Below, in pieces: positions 34,106 to 42,214 of a stretch of DNA of 48,829 bases (position 1 is the stretch's first letter; each line of letters starts with the position of its first letter). The notes beneath the pieces were generated by a model. It was not told the origin of the DNA, did not search any database, and saw only the letters and a list, made by a program, of their open reading frames with translations. This DNA comes from Nitrospirota bacterium (lineage in GTDB: Bacteria > Nitrospirota > Thermodesulfovibrionia > Thermodesulfovibrionales > JdFR-85), in the NCBI GenBank assembly GCA_035873375.1, contig JAYWMQ010000025.1, positions 1-48,829 on the forward strand, written 5' to 3'. The position numbers were made by a program, and so were the translations under genes.

Positions 34106-35197
34106 CTACATCTCAAGATAAAACTTTTTACCTCCTGACTGCTTAACAATCCCTTTGAGCTCAAGGGTTGTAAGAATTCCAAGCACCCTGTAGGAGGGCA
34201 AACCACTCTGTCTTGTCAGTTCATCAATATGTAACGGCTCCAGAGACAATTTCTCTGTAATACTCTTCTCCTCTTCAGTTAAGGTGACTGCGCACCTTTT
34301 TCTCTCCCTTATAAAACCCTTAAGCTGCGGAGCCAGTTCCTCTATTATATCAGCTGCCTTTTCCACGAGACGCGCCCCCTGCCTGATAAGGGCATTGGTC
34401 CCCGAAGACCTCGTTGAGGTTATCATTCCGGGGACGGCAAAGACCTCACGACCCTGCTCAAGTGCGTAACGGGCTGTTATAAGTGTGCCGCTGTCACCTG
34501 TGGCCTCAACAACAAGGACACCAAGGGAGAGACCGCTTATCAGACGGTTCCTCCGCGGAAAGTTCTCCCGCTCCGGTTTGGTACCCAGGGGGTACTCACT
34601 GATAACAGATCCATTTGCCTCTATCATCTTCATCAGCCCGGCGTTCTCAGGAGGATAAGGGACATCCAGTCCTGAACCAAGAACGGCAATGCTCCTGCCA
34701 CCCTTTCTCAGGGCCGCCTTATGTGCCACTGTATCAATTCCCCGTGCCATGCCGCTTACTACCGTCATACCCAGCCTGCCAAGTTCTCCTGCAATCATAT
34801 CCGTTACCCTTACTCCATAATCCGTCGGCCTCCTGGGACCAACGACTGCAATGGAAAACCTGTCCTCTTCTTTTATATCACCCATTGCATAAAAAATCAA
34901 AGGGCTGTCACTTATCTCCTTCAGAAAACAGGGGTAGGAGGGGTCACTGTACCTGATAATTTTCACACCCAGGGCCTCGCACTTTTTAAGAATCCCCTCG
35001 ATTCTTCCCCAATCCTTAAAAGACTTTATGGCCAACGCCCTGCGCTCTCCCACACCCTCTACAGACTTAAGTCCTCTCGGAGTTGCCTTAAAAACCGCCT
35101 CAGGTAACCCAAAGGTATTCAGGAGATTCCTCATCCTTGCAGGCCCTATATCCTTTATTGAGGAGAGGGCAATCCAGTAGATTAAGTCATTTGTCAT
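34106..35197 (-). CDS. dprA: DNA processing protein DprA
   Basis: About 363 residues from the ATG at 35197, whose last two bases and following A form the TGA stop of argG (ATGA overlap). An upstream start at 35218 lies within argG coding sequence. The N-terminal helical region ([18 protein letters not shown]) is followed by the Rossmann-like core with [51 protein letters not shown] and [12 protein letters not shown], and a winged-helix C-terminal domain ([18 protein letters not shown]). It loads RecA on incoming single-stranded DNA in transformation. The motif usually written VGxR-x-xT is VGPRRPT here. Confidence 0.95.
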   Translation of the reverse strand: MTNDLIYWIALSSIKDIGPARMRNLLNTFGLPEAVFKATPRGLKSVEGVGERRALAIKSFKDWGRIEGILKKCEALGVKIIRYSDPSYPCFLKEISDSPLIFYAMGDIKEEDRFSIAVVGPRRPTDYGVRVTDMIAGELGRLGMTVVSGMARGIDTVAHKAALRKGGRSIAVLGSGLDVPYPPENAGLMKMIEANGSVISEYPLGTKPERENFPRRNRLISGLSLGVLVVEATGDSGTLITARYALEQGREVFAVPGMITSTRSSGTNALIRQGARLVEKAADIIEELAPQLKGFIRERKRCAVTLTEEEKSITEKLSLEPLHIDELTRQSGLPSYRVLGILTTLELKGIVKQSGGKKFYLEM

Positions 35198-36390
35198 CTT
35201 CCATTGGTCATTTTCCATTTTCTCTGCTTCAGTCTCAATGCATTAAGTTTTATAAAACCCTCGGCATCCTTCTGATTATAGACCTCTTCAGCCTCAAAGG
35301 TTGCAAGCTCGGTGCTGTATAAACTCTTTGGAGAAGTTCTTCCAACTACACTGCAGTTGCCCTTGTATAATTTAAGCCTCACCCTTCCTGTCACATCCGC
35401 CTGAATCCTGTCCATCATCTCCTGGAGCATCTCCCTCTCAGGAGAGAACCAGTAACCATAGTAGACACATTCAGCATATTTCGGTATCAGTGAATCCCTG
35501 AGGTGCAAAACCTCCCTGTCAAGAGTAATGGACTCCATGGCCCTGTGGGCAACATGGAGGACCGTGCCTCCGGGTGTCTCGTACACACCCCTTGACTTAA
35601 TCCCGACATACCTGTTCTCTACAAGATCCACCCTGCCTATTCCATGCTCACCGGCAATCGCGTTCAGCCTTGAAAGAAGCTCAAAGGGGCTGAGTTTTTC
35701 ACCGTCAATGGCCACGGGGTTGCCCTTTTCATAATCTATCTCAATGTAAACCGGTTTATCAGGAGCCTTCTCCGGTGAAACCATCATTGTATACATATCA
35801 TCCGGTGGTTCCGCCCACGGGTCTTCAAGCACTCCGCCCTCATAACTTATATGGAAGATATTCATGTCCATACTGTATGGTTTTTCCTTTGTAACCGGCA
35901 CATCTATACCCTTTGCCCGGGCATAATCAATGAGAGATTCTCTCGAGTTAAAAGGCCACTGCCTCCAGGGCGCTATCACCTGTATGTCGGGCTTCATTGC
36001 ATAATAGGTAAGCTCGAACCTCACTTGGTCATTACCCTTACCCGTAGCACCGTGGGCAACCGCATCCGCCCCTTCCTTCTCAACAATCTCAATCTGCCTC
36101 TTTGCAATAAGGGGCCTGGCAATGGAAGTGCCCAGCAGATAAACTCCTTCATAAACGGCATTTGCCCTGAGCATGGGAAAAATATAGTCCCTGACAAATT
36201 CCTCTCTCAGGTCTTCAATATAGGCACGCAGTGCGCCTGTACTGAGGGCCTTGTCCCTGACAGCCTCAAGGTCTTCTTCCTGGCCAAGGTCTGCACAGTA
36301 CGCAATGACCTCTGCATTGTATGTATCCTTAAGCCATTCAATTGCAACCGAGGTATCAAGACCTCCTGAATAAGCAAGAACTATCTTCAT
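35194..36390 (-). CDS. argG: Argininosuccinate synthase
   Basis: A 398-residue protein with the ATP pyrophosphatase loop [15 protein letters not shown] at residues 6-20, the [14 protein letters not shown] signature and the [15 protein letters not shown] region. It condenses citrulline and aspartate in arginine synthesis; argH is also in this window, on the same strand 11 kb away. The extreme C-terminus ([12 protein letters not shown]) lies on a low-complexity DNA stretch of AATGGAAAATGACC type that also supplies the dprA start, so the last ten residues may be derived from a repeat. Start ATG at 36390 is preceded by GGAGGATAG. Confidence 0.97.
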   Translation of the reverse strand: MKIVLAYSGGLDTSVAIEWLKDTYNAEVIAYCADLGQEEDLEAVRDKALSTGALRAYIEDLREEFVRDYIFPMLRANAVYEGVYLLGTSIARPLIAKRQIEIVEKEGADAVAHGATGKGNDQVRFELTYYAMKPDIQVIAPWRQWPFNSRESLIDYARAKGIDVPVTKEKPYSMDMNIFHISYEGGVLEDPWAEPPDDMYTMMVSPEKAPDKPVYIEIDYEKGNPVAIDGEKLSPFELLSRLNAIAGEHGIGRVDLVENRYVGIKSRGVYETPGGTVLHVAHRAMESITLDREVLHLRDSLIPKYAECVYYGYWFSPEREMLQEMMDRIQADVTGRVRLKLYKGNCSVVGRTSPKSLYSTELATFEAEEVYNQKDAEGFIKLNALRLKQRKWKMTNGR

Positions 36391-36416
36391 CTATCCTCCC
36401 TTGAAAATCAAAAAAA

Positions 36417-36460
36417 CTCTGGAGTAATGGAGTGTTGGAGTGATGGAATTCAATTCTCCA
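36417..36460. repeat. TGGAGTGATGG tandem repeat with short inverted end
   Basis: CTGGAGTAATGGAGTGTTGG followed by AGTGATGG gives three related 8- to 9-base words. TGGAATT and the following AATTCTCCA form a short inverted end. It lies upstream of argG in the long intergenic gap. Confidence 0.55.
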
Positions 36461-36583
36461 ATTTCCCGTCAGTGTCTCCACGGTATATACCTTCCTGCGT
36501 TAAAAACGCTTACCTGGCGATTTATACACTAAAAAATAGTAATGATATCTGTCAAGTAAGCCGCCAGAGGCAATATCAATTCA

Positions 36584-36650
36584 TCCGCAGATTTCAGGGA
36601 AAGATTATATACAGACTTTAATCCTCAGATTACGCAGATGACTCAGATTT
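36584..36650. repeat. CCGCAGATT-type dispersed repeat, degenerate
   Basis: It contains CCGCAGATTT and, further on, TTACGCAGATGACTCAGATT, both related to the fragment at 7279-7302. Confidence 0.4.
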
Positions 36651-36723
36651 TAAAAGCGATGGTGTGTGTGAAGGGCATATCCCCGGCCTGGATATTTTAT
36701 AGTATTATACGTACAGAGGATAG

Positions 36724-36870
36724 AGGCGCATAGCGCAAGGAGCATAGCGCAGAGAGCATGGCGCAAAAGACAAGGCGCATGGCGTATGGTGGGACATGGA
36801 GCTATTACCTTAACGCTTTATCCTTAACGCTATGCGCTATGCTCCATGCGCCTTATCCTTTGCGCCTTTG
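36724..36870. repeat. Palindromic repeat of the GCGCATGGCG family (copy C)
   Basis: The left arm (36724-36790) is a run of words such as GGCGCATAGCGCA, GAGCATAGCGCA, GAGCATGGCGCA and AGGCGCATGGCGT. The right arm (36809-36869) carries their complements, including TTATCCTTAACGCTATGCGC and CTCCATGCGCCTT. The centre is about 20 nt. It is the longest copy in the window and ends 20 nt before the oxidoreductase start, inside the region expected to be its leader. Confidence 0.8.
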
Positions 36871-36890
36871 AGAAACTGAAGGGGGGGAAA

Positions 36891-38108
36891 ATGATGAAAT
36901 ACGTCATAACAGGAAACGGTGTTGCAGGCACAACTGCGGCAGCCTTTATCAGAAAGATCGACAATGACGGCATGATAACCATTATTAGTGATGAGACATA
37001 TCCCTTTTACAGCAGAATAAGGCTCATAGACTTTCTGTCCGGGGATGTTGATGAAAAAAGTATTATTTTAAAAAAGGACACCTGGTATGAAGAAAACAAA
37101 ATCAACCTTATCCTGAATACGGCTGTAACAGATATGGATATTGCAAAAAAGGAACTAACCATATCACATGATAAAAAACTGAAATATGACAAGCTCCTGA
37201 TGGCAACAGGTGGAATACCCTTTGTTCCCGCCATTGCCGGTGCCGATAAAAAAGGGGTCTTTACCCTCAGGACCCTGAAAGATGCAATTGCAATAAGGGA
37301 GTATGCAGGGATGGGTAATAAGCGTCTCCTCATAATCGGAGGTGGCGTGCTCGGTCTTGAGGCAGGGAACGCCCTGAGAAAGTCCGGCATCTCTGTTGCA
37401 GTTGTCGAGTTTTTCGCAAGGCTTCTTCCAAGACAGATGGACCCTGACGGTGCCGATATACTCAGGACACAGATGGAGCAGATGGGATTCAGATTCTATC
37501 TCGGCACAAAAACAGAAGAGATATTTGGTGCAGACAAGGTTGAAGGAGTATTACTTGAAGATGGAAGAAGAGTTGCCTGCGACATGATAATCATATCTGC
37601 AGGCGTCAGGCCAAATGCAACCCTTGCTCAAAAGGCCGGGCTGAAGATTGAAAAAGGCCTGATTGTTAACGACAGGATGAAAACGGAACTGCCGGATATT
37701 TACGCAGCAGGAGATTTGATACAACACAGGGGGGTCTTTTACGGAATATGGCCTGCTGCAGAAAAACAGGGTGAAGTTGCAGGGATAAACATGGCAGGAG
37801 GAAACGCTGTTTATAAAGGCACGACAATATCCAATTTCCTGAAGATTGCAGGGGTGGGTCTTGTTGCAGCCGGCAACATTGACGCCGAAGGGAATCACGA
37901 ATCAATAGTAATAAAAGATCCCGGCAAATTTATCTATAAAAAACTCGTCATCAGGGAAAACAGAATAATCGGCACAATTCTTTACGGAGATATAAAGGAT
38001 ATGCGAAGGATTGTCAAGGCAATCGAAAACAGGACGGATATAAGCGCAATAAGGAATGAGCTTGAGAAGTGGAATTTAGAGGGACTTACGCAGAGCAGCA
38101 AAGACTAA
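36891..38108 (+). CDS. FAD-dependent NAD(P)H oxidoreductase (NirB N-terminal/rubredoxin-reductase type)
   Basis: About 405 residues from the ATG at 36891 (ATGATGAAA), preceded by a GGGGGGG ribosome site; the frame continues upstream only through a repeat. The FAD-binding motif ITGNGVAGTTAAAFIR opens the protein. LLATGG-like text appears as LLMATGGIPFVP, the NAD(P)-binding motif is LLIIGGGVLGLEAGNALRKSG (split here over residues about 144-164), and the second FAD motif is DIYAAGDLIQ. The architecture is that of the small oxidoreductases related to the NirB N-terminus and to rubredoxin reductase. No Cys pair or extra cluster domain is seen, so the electron acceptor is unknown. Palindromic repeats lie on both sides. 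Confidence 0.85.
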   Translation: MMKYVITGNGVAGTTAAAFIRKIDNDGMITIISDETYPFYSRIRLIDFLSGDVDEKSIILKKDTWYEENKINLILNTAVTDMDIAKKELTISHDKKLKYDKLLMATGGIPFVPAIAGADKKGVFTLRTLKDAIAIREYAGMGNKRLLIIGGGVLGLEAGNALRKSGISVAVVEFFARLLPRQMDPDGADILRTQMEQMGFRFYLGTKTEEIFGADKVEGVLLEDGRRVACDMIIISAGVRPNATLAQKAGLKIEKGLIVNDRMKTELPDIYAAGDLIQHRGVFYGIWPAAEKQGEVAGINMAGGNAVYKGTTISNFLKIAGVGLVAAGNIDAEGNHESIVIKDPGKFIYKKLVIRENRIIGTILYGDIKDMRRIVKAIENRTDISAIRNELEKWNLEGLTQSSKD

Positions 38109-38219
38109 GGCGCATGGCGTAAAAGATAAAAGCAAAGGCGCATGGCGCAGAAGGCATAAGCTCATTTACGTCTTATCCTTAACGCTATGCTCTATGCGCT
38201 CTGCTCCATGCGCCTTTAA
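38107..38219. repeat. Palindromic repeat of the GCGCATGGCG family (copy D)
   Basis: The left arm contains AAGGCGCATGGCGTAAAAGA and AAAGGCGCATGGCGCAGAAGG. The right arm contains CTTATCCTTAACGCTATGCT and CTATGCGCTCTGCTCCATGC. It begins at the stop codon of the oxidoreductase gene and ends just before the tpiA promoter-like sequence. It is clearly the same family as copy C. Confidence 0.8.
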
Positions 38220-38230
38220 CTTTAAAAAAT

Positions 38231-38260
38231 TTGACTTTGTCTCCCTCTTTGGGGTTTAAT
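38231..38260 (+). promoter_or_regulatory. Candidate sigma70-type promoter of tpiA
   Basis: TTGACT at 38231-38236 and TTTAAT at 38255-38260 are separated by 18 nt and each differs from consensus by one base. The tpiA ATG begins 7 nt after the -10 box, so a transcript from it would have essentially no leader. Confidence 0.5.
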
Positions 38261-38267
38261 TAATATC

Positions 38268-39008
38268 ATGCGTTTACCTGTGATGGCTGCAAACTGGAAG
38301 ATGAACAAGACTACGAAGGAGACCGAGGGGTTTATTAATGGTTTCCTCCCGCTTGTAAAGGATGTGCAGGATGTGGAGATAGTTATTGCCCCGCCTTTTA
38401 CCTCGCTGCCGGTTGCTGCAAAACTCCTCGGAGAGAGTAACATTAAACTCGCAGGACAGAATGTCTTTTATGAGGTGTCAGGGGCTTATACGGGGGAAAT
38501 ATCCCCTCTTATGCTTAAGGATGTGGAGTGCTCATATGTGATTATCGGCCACTCAGAGAGGCGCCAGTATTTTGGTGAGACTGACGAGACTGTGAACAGG
38601 AAGATCAGGGCAGCCATAAGCGCAGGGCTTGCAGTAATATTCTGCATTGGAGAAACACTTGAGGAAAGAGAGTCCGGGGATACATTTAATATACTGAAGA
38701 GGCAGATAACAGAGGGATTAAGCGGAATTACCGCCAACGGGCTTGTTCTGGCATATGAGCCTGTATGGGCCATCGGCACCGGCAGGACCGCATCACCTGA
38801 GCAGGCACAGGAGGCGCACCGGTTTATCAGGTCGGAACTCGAAAACCTCTATGGTGATACTGCCGGCACAATAAGAATTCTCTATGGTGGAAGTGTAAAA
38901 CCGGATAATGTATCCTCCCTGATGTCAAAGGAGGATGTGGACGGCGCCCTTGTTGGAGGGGCGAGTCTGAAACCGGACAGTTTTGCAGGAATAGTCAAGT
39001 ACATTTAG
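38268..39008 (+). CDS. tpiA: Triosephosphate isomerase
   Basis: A 246-residue TIM barrel with ANWKMNKT (substrate Asn and Lys near residues 9-12), GHSERRQYFGE (catalytic His), AYEPVWAIGTG (catalytic Glu, the signature sequence) and LYGGSVKPDN (phosphate binding). It interconverts dihydroxyacetone phosphate and glyceraldehyde 3-phosphate. The start at 38268 has no convincing Shine-Dalgarno sequence, only GGGG 13 nt upstream. It is followed by secG after 15 nt, the common tpiA-secG arrangement. Confidence 0.97.
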   Translation: MRLPVMAANWKMNKTTKETEGFINGFLPLVKDVQDVEIVIAPPFTSLPVAAKLLGESNIKLAGQNVFYEVSGAYTGEISPLMLKDVECSYVIIGHSERRQYFGETDETVNRKIRAAISAGLAVIFCIGETLEERESGDTFNILKRQITEGLSGITANGLVLAYEPVWAIGTGRTASPEQAQEAHRFIRSELENLYGDTAGTIRILYGGSVKPDNVSSLMSKEDVDGALVGGASLKPDSFAGIVKYI

Positions 39009-39023
39009 CGGAGATAAACAATT

Positions 39024-39395
39024 ATGATAATAACAATACTTACATTTATTCACGTAACCATATGTCTGTTACTGATAGGCATAGTCCTGATTCAGGGTGG
39101 AAAGGGAGCCGAGCTTGGTTCAGCCTTCGGAGGCGGATCGAGTCAGACGATATTCGGCGGCAGGGGTGCGGCTACATTCATGAACAAGCTCACCACAGGG
39201 ATTGCCATAGCCTTTATGGTTACGTCCCTTATACTTACAGTGGTTTCTGTAAAACAGGGCTCTGTTGTCAAATCCACCATTATGCCTGAAGAGAGGGCCA
39301 TACCCTCCTCTCCTGCAGGTGTGACTCCTGGGTCAGAGGGGGCAAACCCGGCTATACCTGAACAGGTCCCGACAGATAAACCGGCAAGGAAATAA
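39024..39395 (+). CDS. secG: Preprotein translocase subunit SecG
   Basis: A 123-residue protein with two membrane helices (about residues 2-22 and 54-76) joined by the family loop QGGKGAELGSAFGGGSSQTIFGGRGA. The C-terminal tail of about 45 residues is Pro-rich and longer than in many SecG proteins. It is an accessory subunit of the SecYEG channel in the inner membrane. It lies 15 nt after tpiA and is preceded by a GGAG ribosome site. Confidence 0.93.
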   Translation: MIITILTFIHVTICLLLIGIVLIQGGKGAELGSAFGGGSSQTIFGGRGAATFMNKLTTGIAIAFMVTSLILTVVSVKQGSVVKSTIMPEERAIPSSPAGVTPGSEGANPAIPEQVPTDKPARK

Positions 39396-39404
39396 ACTCT
39401 CCCC

Positions 39405-39432
39405 GCAGATATGTTCTTTAGTAAACATCTGC
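39405..39432 (+). terminator. Weak hairpin after secG
   Basis: GCAGATATGTT at 39405-39415 pairs with AACATCTGC at 39424-39432 with one bulge and a loop of 8 nt, 10 nt after the secG stop. No T-tract follows, so termination would be weak or factor-dependent. Confidence 0.4.
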
Positions 39433-39478
39433 ATAAACCCTGATTCAAGCAAAAATCGTCATACTATCAAGAGTGTCC

Positions 39479-39506
39479 TTGACTTTAAGCTTTATAAAGG
39501 TATAAA
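39479..39506 (+). promoter_or_regulatory. Candidate sigma70-type promoter of the radical SAM gene
   Basis: TTGACT at 39479-39484 and TATAAA at 39501-39506 are separated by 16 nt. The expected transcription start is near 39513, giving a leader of about 65 nt before the gene at 39578. Confidence 0.55.
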
Positions 39507-39577
39507 ATATTGTTATGAATCTGGCACATACACTTGTTTCTTACTAAAAACCCCATGTCAAAACCAAAAAAATCCAC

Positions 39578-40609
39578 ATGCTAAAAAAACCCCTTAGAAT
39601 GGCGAATGCCGCAATCCAGTTTAACCTCTTTAAAAAGAGAAATCTTATCAAGGTAGGGCACAGGATAACCCACAAATGCAATTACAAGTGCTCTTACTGT
39701 TCGCTATGGAAGGACAATCTCAGGGAACTGGATACCATACAGGCATTGAATCTTGTGGATCAGGTTGCTGATATGGGTTGTGTAGTCTATGCCATAAGCG
39801 GGGGAGAACCCCTTATAAGAAAAGACCTTCCCGATATTCTCAAACGGATAAAGAAGAGAGGCATGATAGCAAAAATAGTTACAAACGGCTCTCTTGTAGC
39901 AAAAAGAATCGATGAAATATGTAACAACGTGGACGTAATGAACTTCTCTTTCGATACAGTAAATGCAGATGTCCCTGAAGATATTGGCATTATAAAAGTC
40001 CTTAACGATTCTGTAACCGAAGGCATTAAGGTAGCGGTCAAAAAGATCCCCCACGTCGGGCTTAACGTGGTACTTACCAAGCTGTCTGCAAAAGAGCTTG
40101 ATAAAATTGTAGCAACGGGTTACGAACTTGGGATTAAATCTTTCACCTTCTTTCCCCTCATCACTCATTTCAACTATAAAAACCTGGATGAACTTGAAAA
40201 AAGATATGATAATATCTATGGAGGCATAGATAACTATAGAAACGCTGTCTTAAAAATAAGGGAACTTCGGGATAAAGGTTATCCTGTAACAATGAGCAAC
40301 ATGATGCTTGATGCCATGTACACATTCAAGATACCAAAGATGAAGTGCATCTCAGGATACCTTAGCTGTGGTATATCGCCTGACGGTAAGCTGGGAACAT
40401 GTTATGAATTTTTTAAAGAGAGTACGGGATCGTTTCATGATAAAAACTTTAAAGAACTTTGGGAAGAGCTTGGAAATAATCTAAGTGTAGTGGATAATTG
40501 CAAGGGGTGCCTCCTGCACTGCTACTTTGAGCCTAATGCAATATTTTCAGCATCTCCCGGAGCCATCTTCTCGTACGGCAAAAGATATATCAGGGCTCTT
40601 TTGCGGTAA
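39578..40609 (+). CDS. Radical SAM/SPASM domain enzyme
   Basis: A 343-residue protein with the cluster motif CNYKCSYC (about residues 33-40) and SGGEPLIRKDL, the usual SAM-binding GGE motif. The C-terminal part has SPASM-type cysteines in MKCISGYLSCGISPDG, TCYEFF and CKGCLLHC. An in-frame Met at residue 8 is another possible start. It shares its general plan with the radical SAM protein of the polysaccharide cluster. The reaction is unknown; neighbours (a B12-binding radical SAM enzyme and a corrinoid-type methyltransferase) hint at lipid or cofactor modification, but no pathway can be named. Confidence 0.82.
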   Translation: MLKKPLRMANAAIQFNLFKKRNLIKVGHRITHKCNYKCSYCSLWKDNLRELDTIQALNLVDQVADMGCVVYAISGGEPLIRKDLPDILKRIKKRGMIAKIVTNGSLVAKRIDEICNNVDVMNFSFDTVNADVPEDIGIIKVLNDSVTEGIKVAVKKIPHVGLNVVLTKLSAKELDKIVATGYELGIKSFTFFPLITHFNYKNLDELEKRYDNIYGGIDNYRNAVLKIRELRDKGYPVTMSNMMLDAMYTFKIPKMKCISGYLSCGISPDGKLGTCYEFFKESTGSFHDKNFKELWEELGNNLSVVDNCKGCLLHCYFEPNAIFSASPGAIFSYGKRYIRALLR

Positions 40610-40660
40610 AATGACCATAATTCAGATCTCCTATCACCTGTTAATAACAGATGATACCTT

Positions 40661-42073
40661 ATGAAAGTTCTACTTATCCATCCCCCAATTAGCATGACAA
40701 AGAACACCCCGCCTATATTTAATTCGCTGCCACTGGGGCTGGGATACATTGCATCAGTGCTTGAGCAGAATAATATTGATGTCAGGATCATTGATGGCTA
40801 CATTGAAGGTCTGAATCGCGAGAAACTCAGCAATGAACTTGACGCTTACTCACCTGACCTGGTAGGAATCAGCGTTGTAACACCGAGGGCAAAACAGGGA
40901 CTGGAGATTGCAAGGATAATCAAGGAGAAATCACCGGAAACATACGTGGTGCTTGGCGGGCCACACATCACTGCTCTTGGCCCCGAGGTCATCACACGCG
41001 ACGAAGTGGACATAACAGTCATTGGAGAAGGCGAATACACCATGTTGGATATAGTCAGTACCCTTGGAGGCAATCGGGACTTAAGTGGTGTCAAAGGGAT
41101 TCTCTTTAAGAAAAACGGTAACGTGATCAACACGGGGGTCAGGCCGATAGTTAAGGATCTGGACCAGATACCTTACCCTGCCTTTCATTTACTGCCGATC
41201 GGAAAATACACTCCCTATCCCTCAAATACAAGAGGCAGGCCAGGCAATTTCGTCAATATAATTACAAGCAGGGGCTGTCCACATGCCTGCACATATTGTG
41301 ATGTCAAGCTCACATTTGGCCAGAGCTTCCGGGTCCACAGCCCGGAGTATGTGATAGAGGAAATTCAACATCTGTATGATAAATACAAGGTCAGGAATTT
41401 CTCCTTCCGCGACAGTATATTCAACCTGAACAAGGAACGAATAAAACAGATCTGCAGGCTGATTATCAAACGGGGTCTTGACATCTCCTGGGAATGTAAC
41501 GGCAGGGTGAACTACGTGGATGAAGAACTCCTGAGAGCAATGAAAGAAGCAGGCTGCTGGCAGATTCAGTACGGAGTGGAATCCGGCAATCAGGAGATAC
41601 TGAACAAGGCCTCCAGAAACACAACTATTGATCAGATAAAGGAAGCCTTCAAGCTGACAAAAGAGGTTGGCCTTGAGGTCCACGGATACTTTATGGTTGG
41701 ACTGCCGGGAGAGACAAAGGAGACCCTTAAAGACACGATTAAGCTGGCAAAGGAGATAAGCCCGGACCTCGTAGGATTCACAATCGCCATCCCGTTCCCC
41801 GGAACGGAATTCTTTGAATGGGCCAAAGAACATAACTACCTGAGGACCGATGACTGGAACAGTTTTGTTTATAATACCGCAATTGTAGAGACTCCCCAGC
41901 TAAGTATCAATGACCTGCTGGATGCCCAGAAAAAGGCGCTCAGAAGCTATTACCTGAGACCAAGCCAGATATTAAAACATGCACTGAAGATGAGGTCATT
42001 CAATGATCTGAAGACCAATATTGGGTATGCAAAGGTGCTGCTCTTCAGTTTCAAGGATATATACAGGGGATAA
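40661..42073 (+). CDS. B12-binding domain radical SAM protein
   Basis: A 470-residue protein. The N-terminal 140 residues form a cobalamin-binding domain of the MKVLLIHPP type (PLGLGYIASVLEQ, VVLGGPHITALGPEVI, VIGEGEYTMLDI), without the DxHxxG base-off motif. The radical SAM motif CPHACTYCD lies near residues 206-214, with YGVESGNQEIL and GYFMVGLPGET further on. Such proteins methylate or rearrange unactivated carbons in lipids, hopanoids or natural products. The C-terminal 60 residues resemble the DUF4070-like tails of this class. It starts 51 nt after the SPASM gene, so the two are probably co-transcribed. Confidence 0.85.
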   Translation: MKVLLIHPPISMTKNTPPIFNSLPLGLGYIASVLEQNNIDVRIIDGYIEGLNREKLSNELDAYSPDLVGISVVTPRAKQGLEIARIIKEKSPETYVVLGGPHITALGPEVITRDEVDITVIGEGEYTMLDIVSTLGGNRDLSGVKGILFKKNGNVINTGVRPIVKDLDQIPYPAFHLLPIGKYTPYPSNTRGRPGNFVNIITSRGCPHACTYCDVKLTFGQSFRVHSPEYVIEEIQHLYDKYKVRNFSFRDSIFNLNKERIKQICRLIIKRGLDISWECNGRVNYVDEELLRAMKEAGCWQIQYGVESGNQEILNKASRNTTIDQIKEAFKLTKEVGLEVHGYFMVGLPGETKETLKDTIKLAKEISPDLVGFTIAIPFPGTEFFEWAKEHNYLRTDDWNSFVYNTAIVETPQLSINDLLDAQKKALRSYYLRPSQILKHALKMRSFNDLKTNIGYAKVLLFSFKDIYRG

Positions 42074-42149
42074 CCCTGGATTTCCTGCCTTCTCACTATT
42101 TTCCTTGATATTTTCTTTCATACGCAATCGATTTGTGATAATATGGTAG

Positions 42150-42185
42150 TATAATTTATCTGCCTTGGCCGATGGGCTCCAAGGC
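42150..42185 (+). promoter_or_regulatory. TATAAT box and leader hairpin before the methyltransferase gene
   Basis: A perfect TATAAT lies at 42150-42155 without a good -35 partner. Starting seven bases later, GCCTTGG (42162-42168) pairs with CCAAGGC (42179-42185) around a 10-nt loop, so the hairpin would be at the very 5' end of the transcript. A TAAGGAGG ribosome site follows before the ATG at 42215. Confidence 0.45.
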
Positions 42186-42214
42186 CTGTTCATATCATAA
42201 TTAAGGAGGTCATC

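Larger units (their letters stand above)
36391..36890. other. 500-nt intergenic region between divergent argG and the FAD oxidoreductase
   Basis: No gene is supported. It contains, in order, the TGGAGTGATGG repeat (36417-36460), a degenerate CCGCAGATT/TTACGCAGATGACTCAGATT stretch (36584-36650) and palindrome copy C (36724-36870). The reading frame that extends the oxidoreductase upstream to 36846 is translated repeat. Promoters for both genes must lie here, but none could be picked with confidence. Confidence 0.6.

Noticed and set aside
35851-36369. 172-residue open frame on the plus strand
   Set aside because: Antisense of argG, no recognisable motif.
36846-36890. N-terminal extension of the FAD oxidoreductase
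   Set aside because: The extra 15 codons are translated repeat copy C; the strong GGGGGGG site precedes ATG at 36891.
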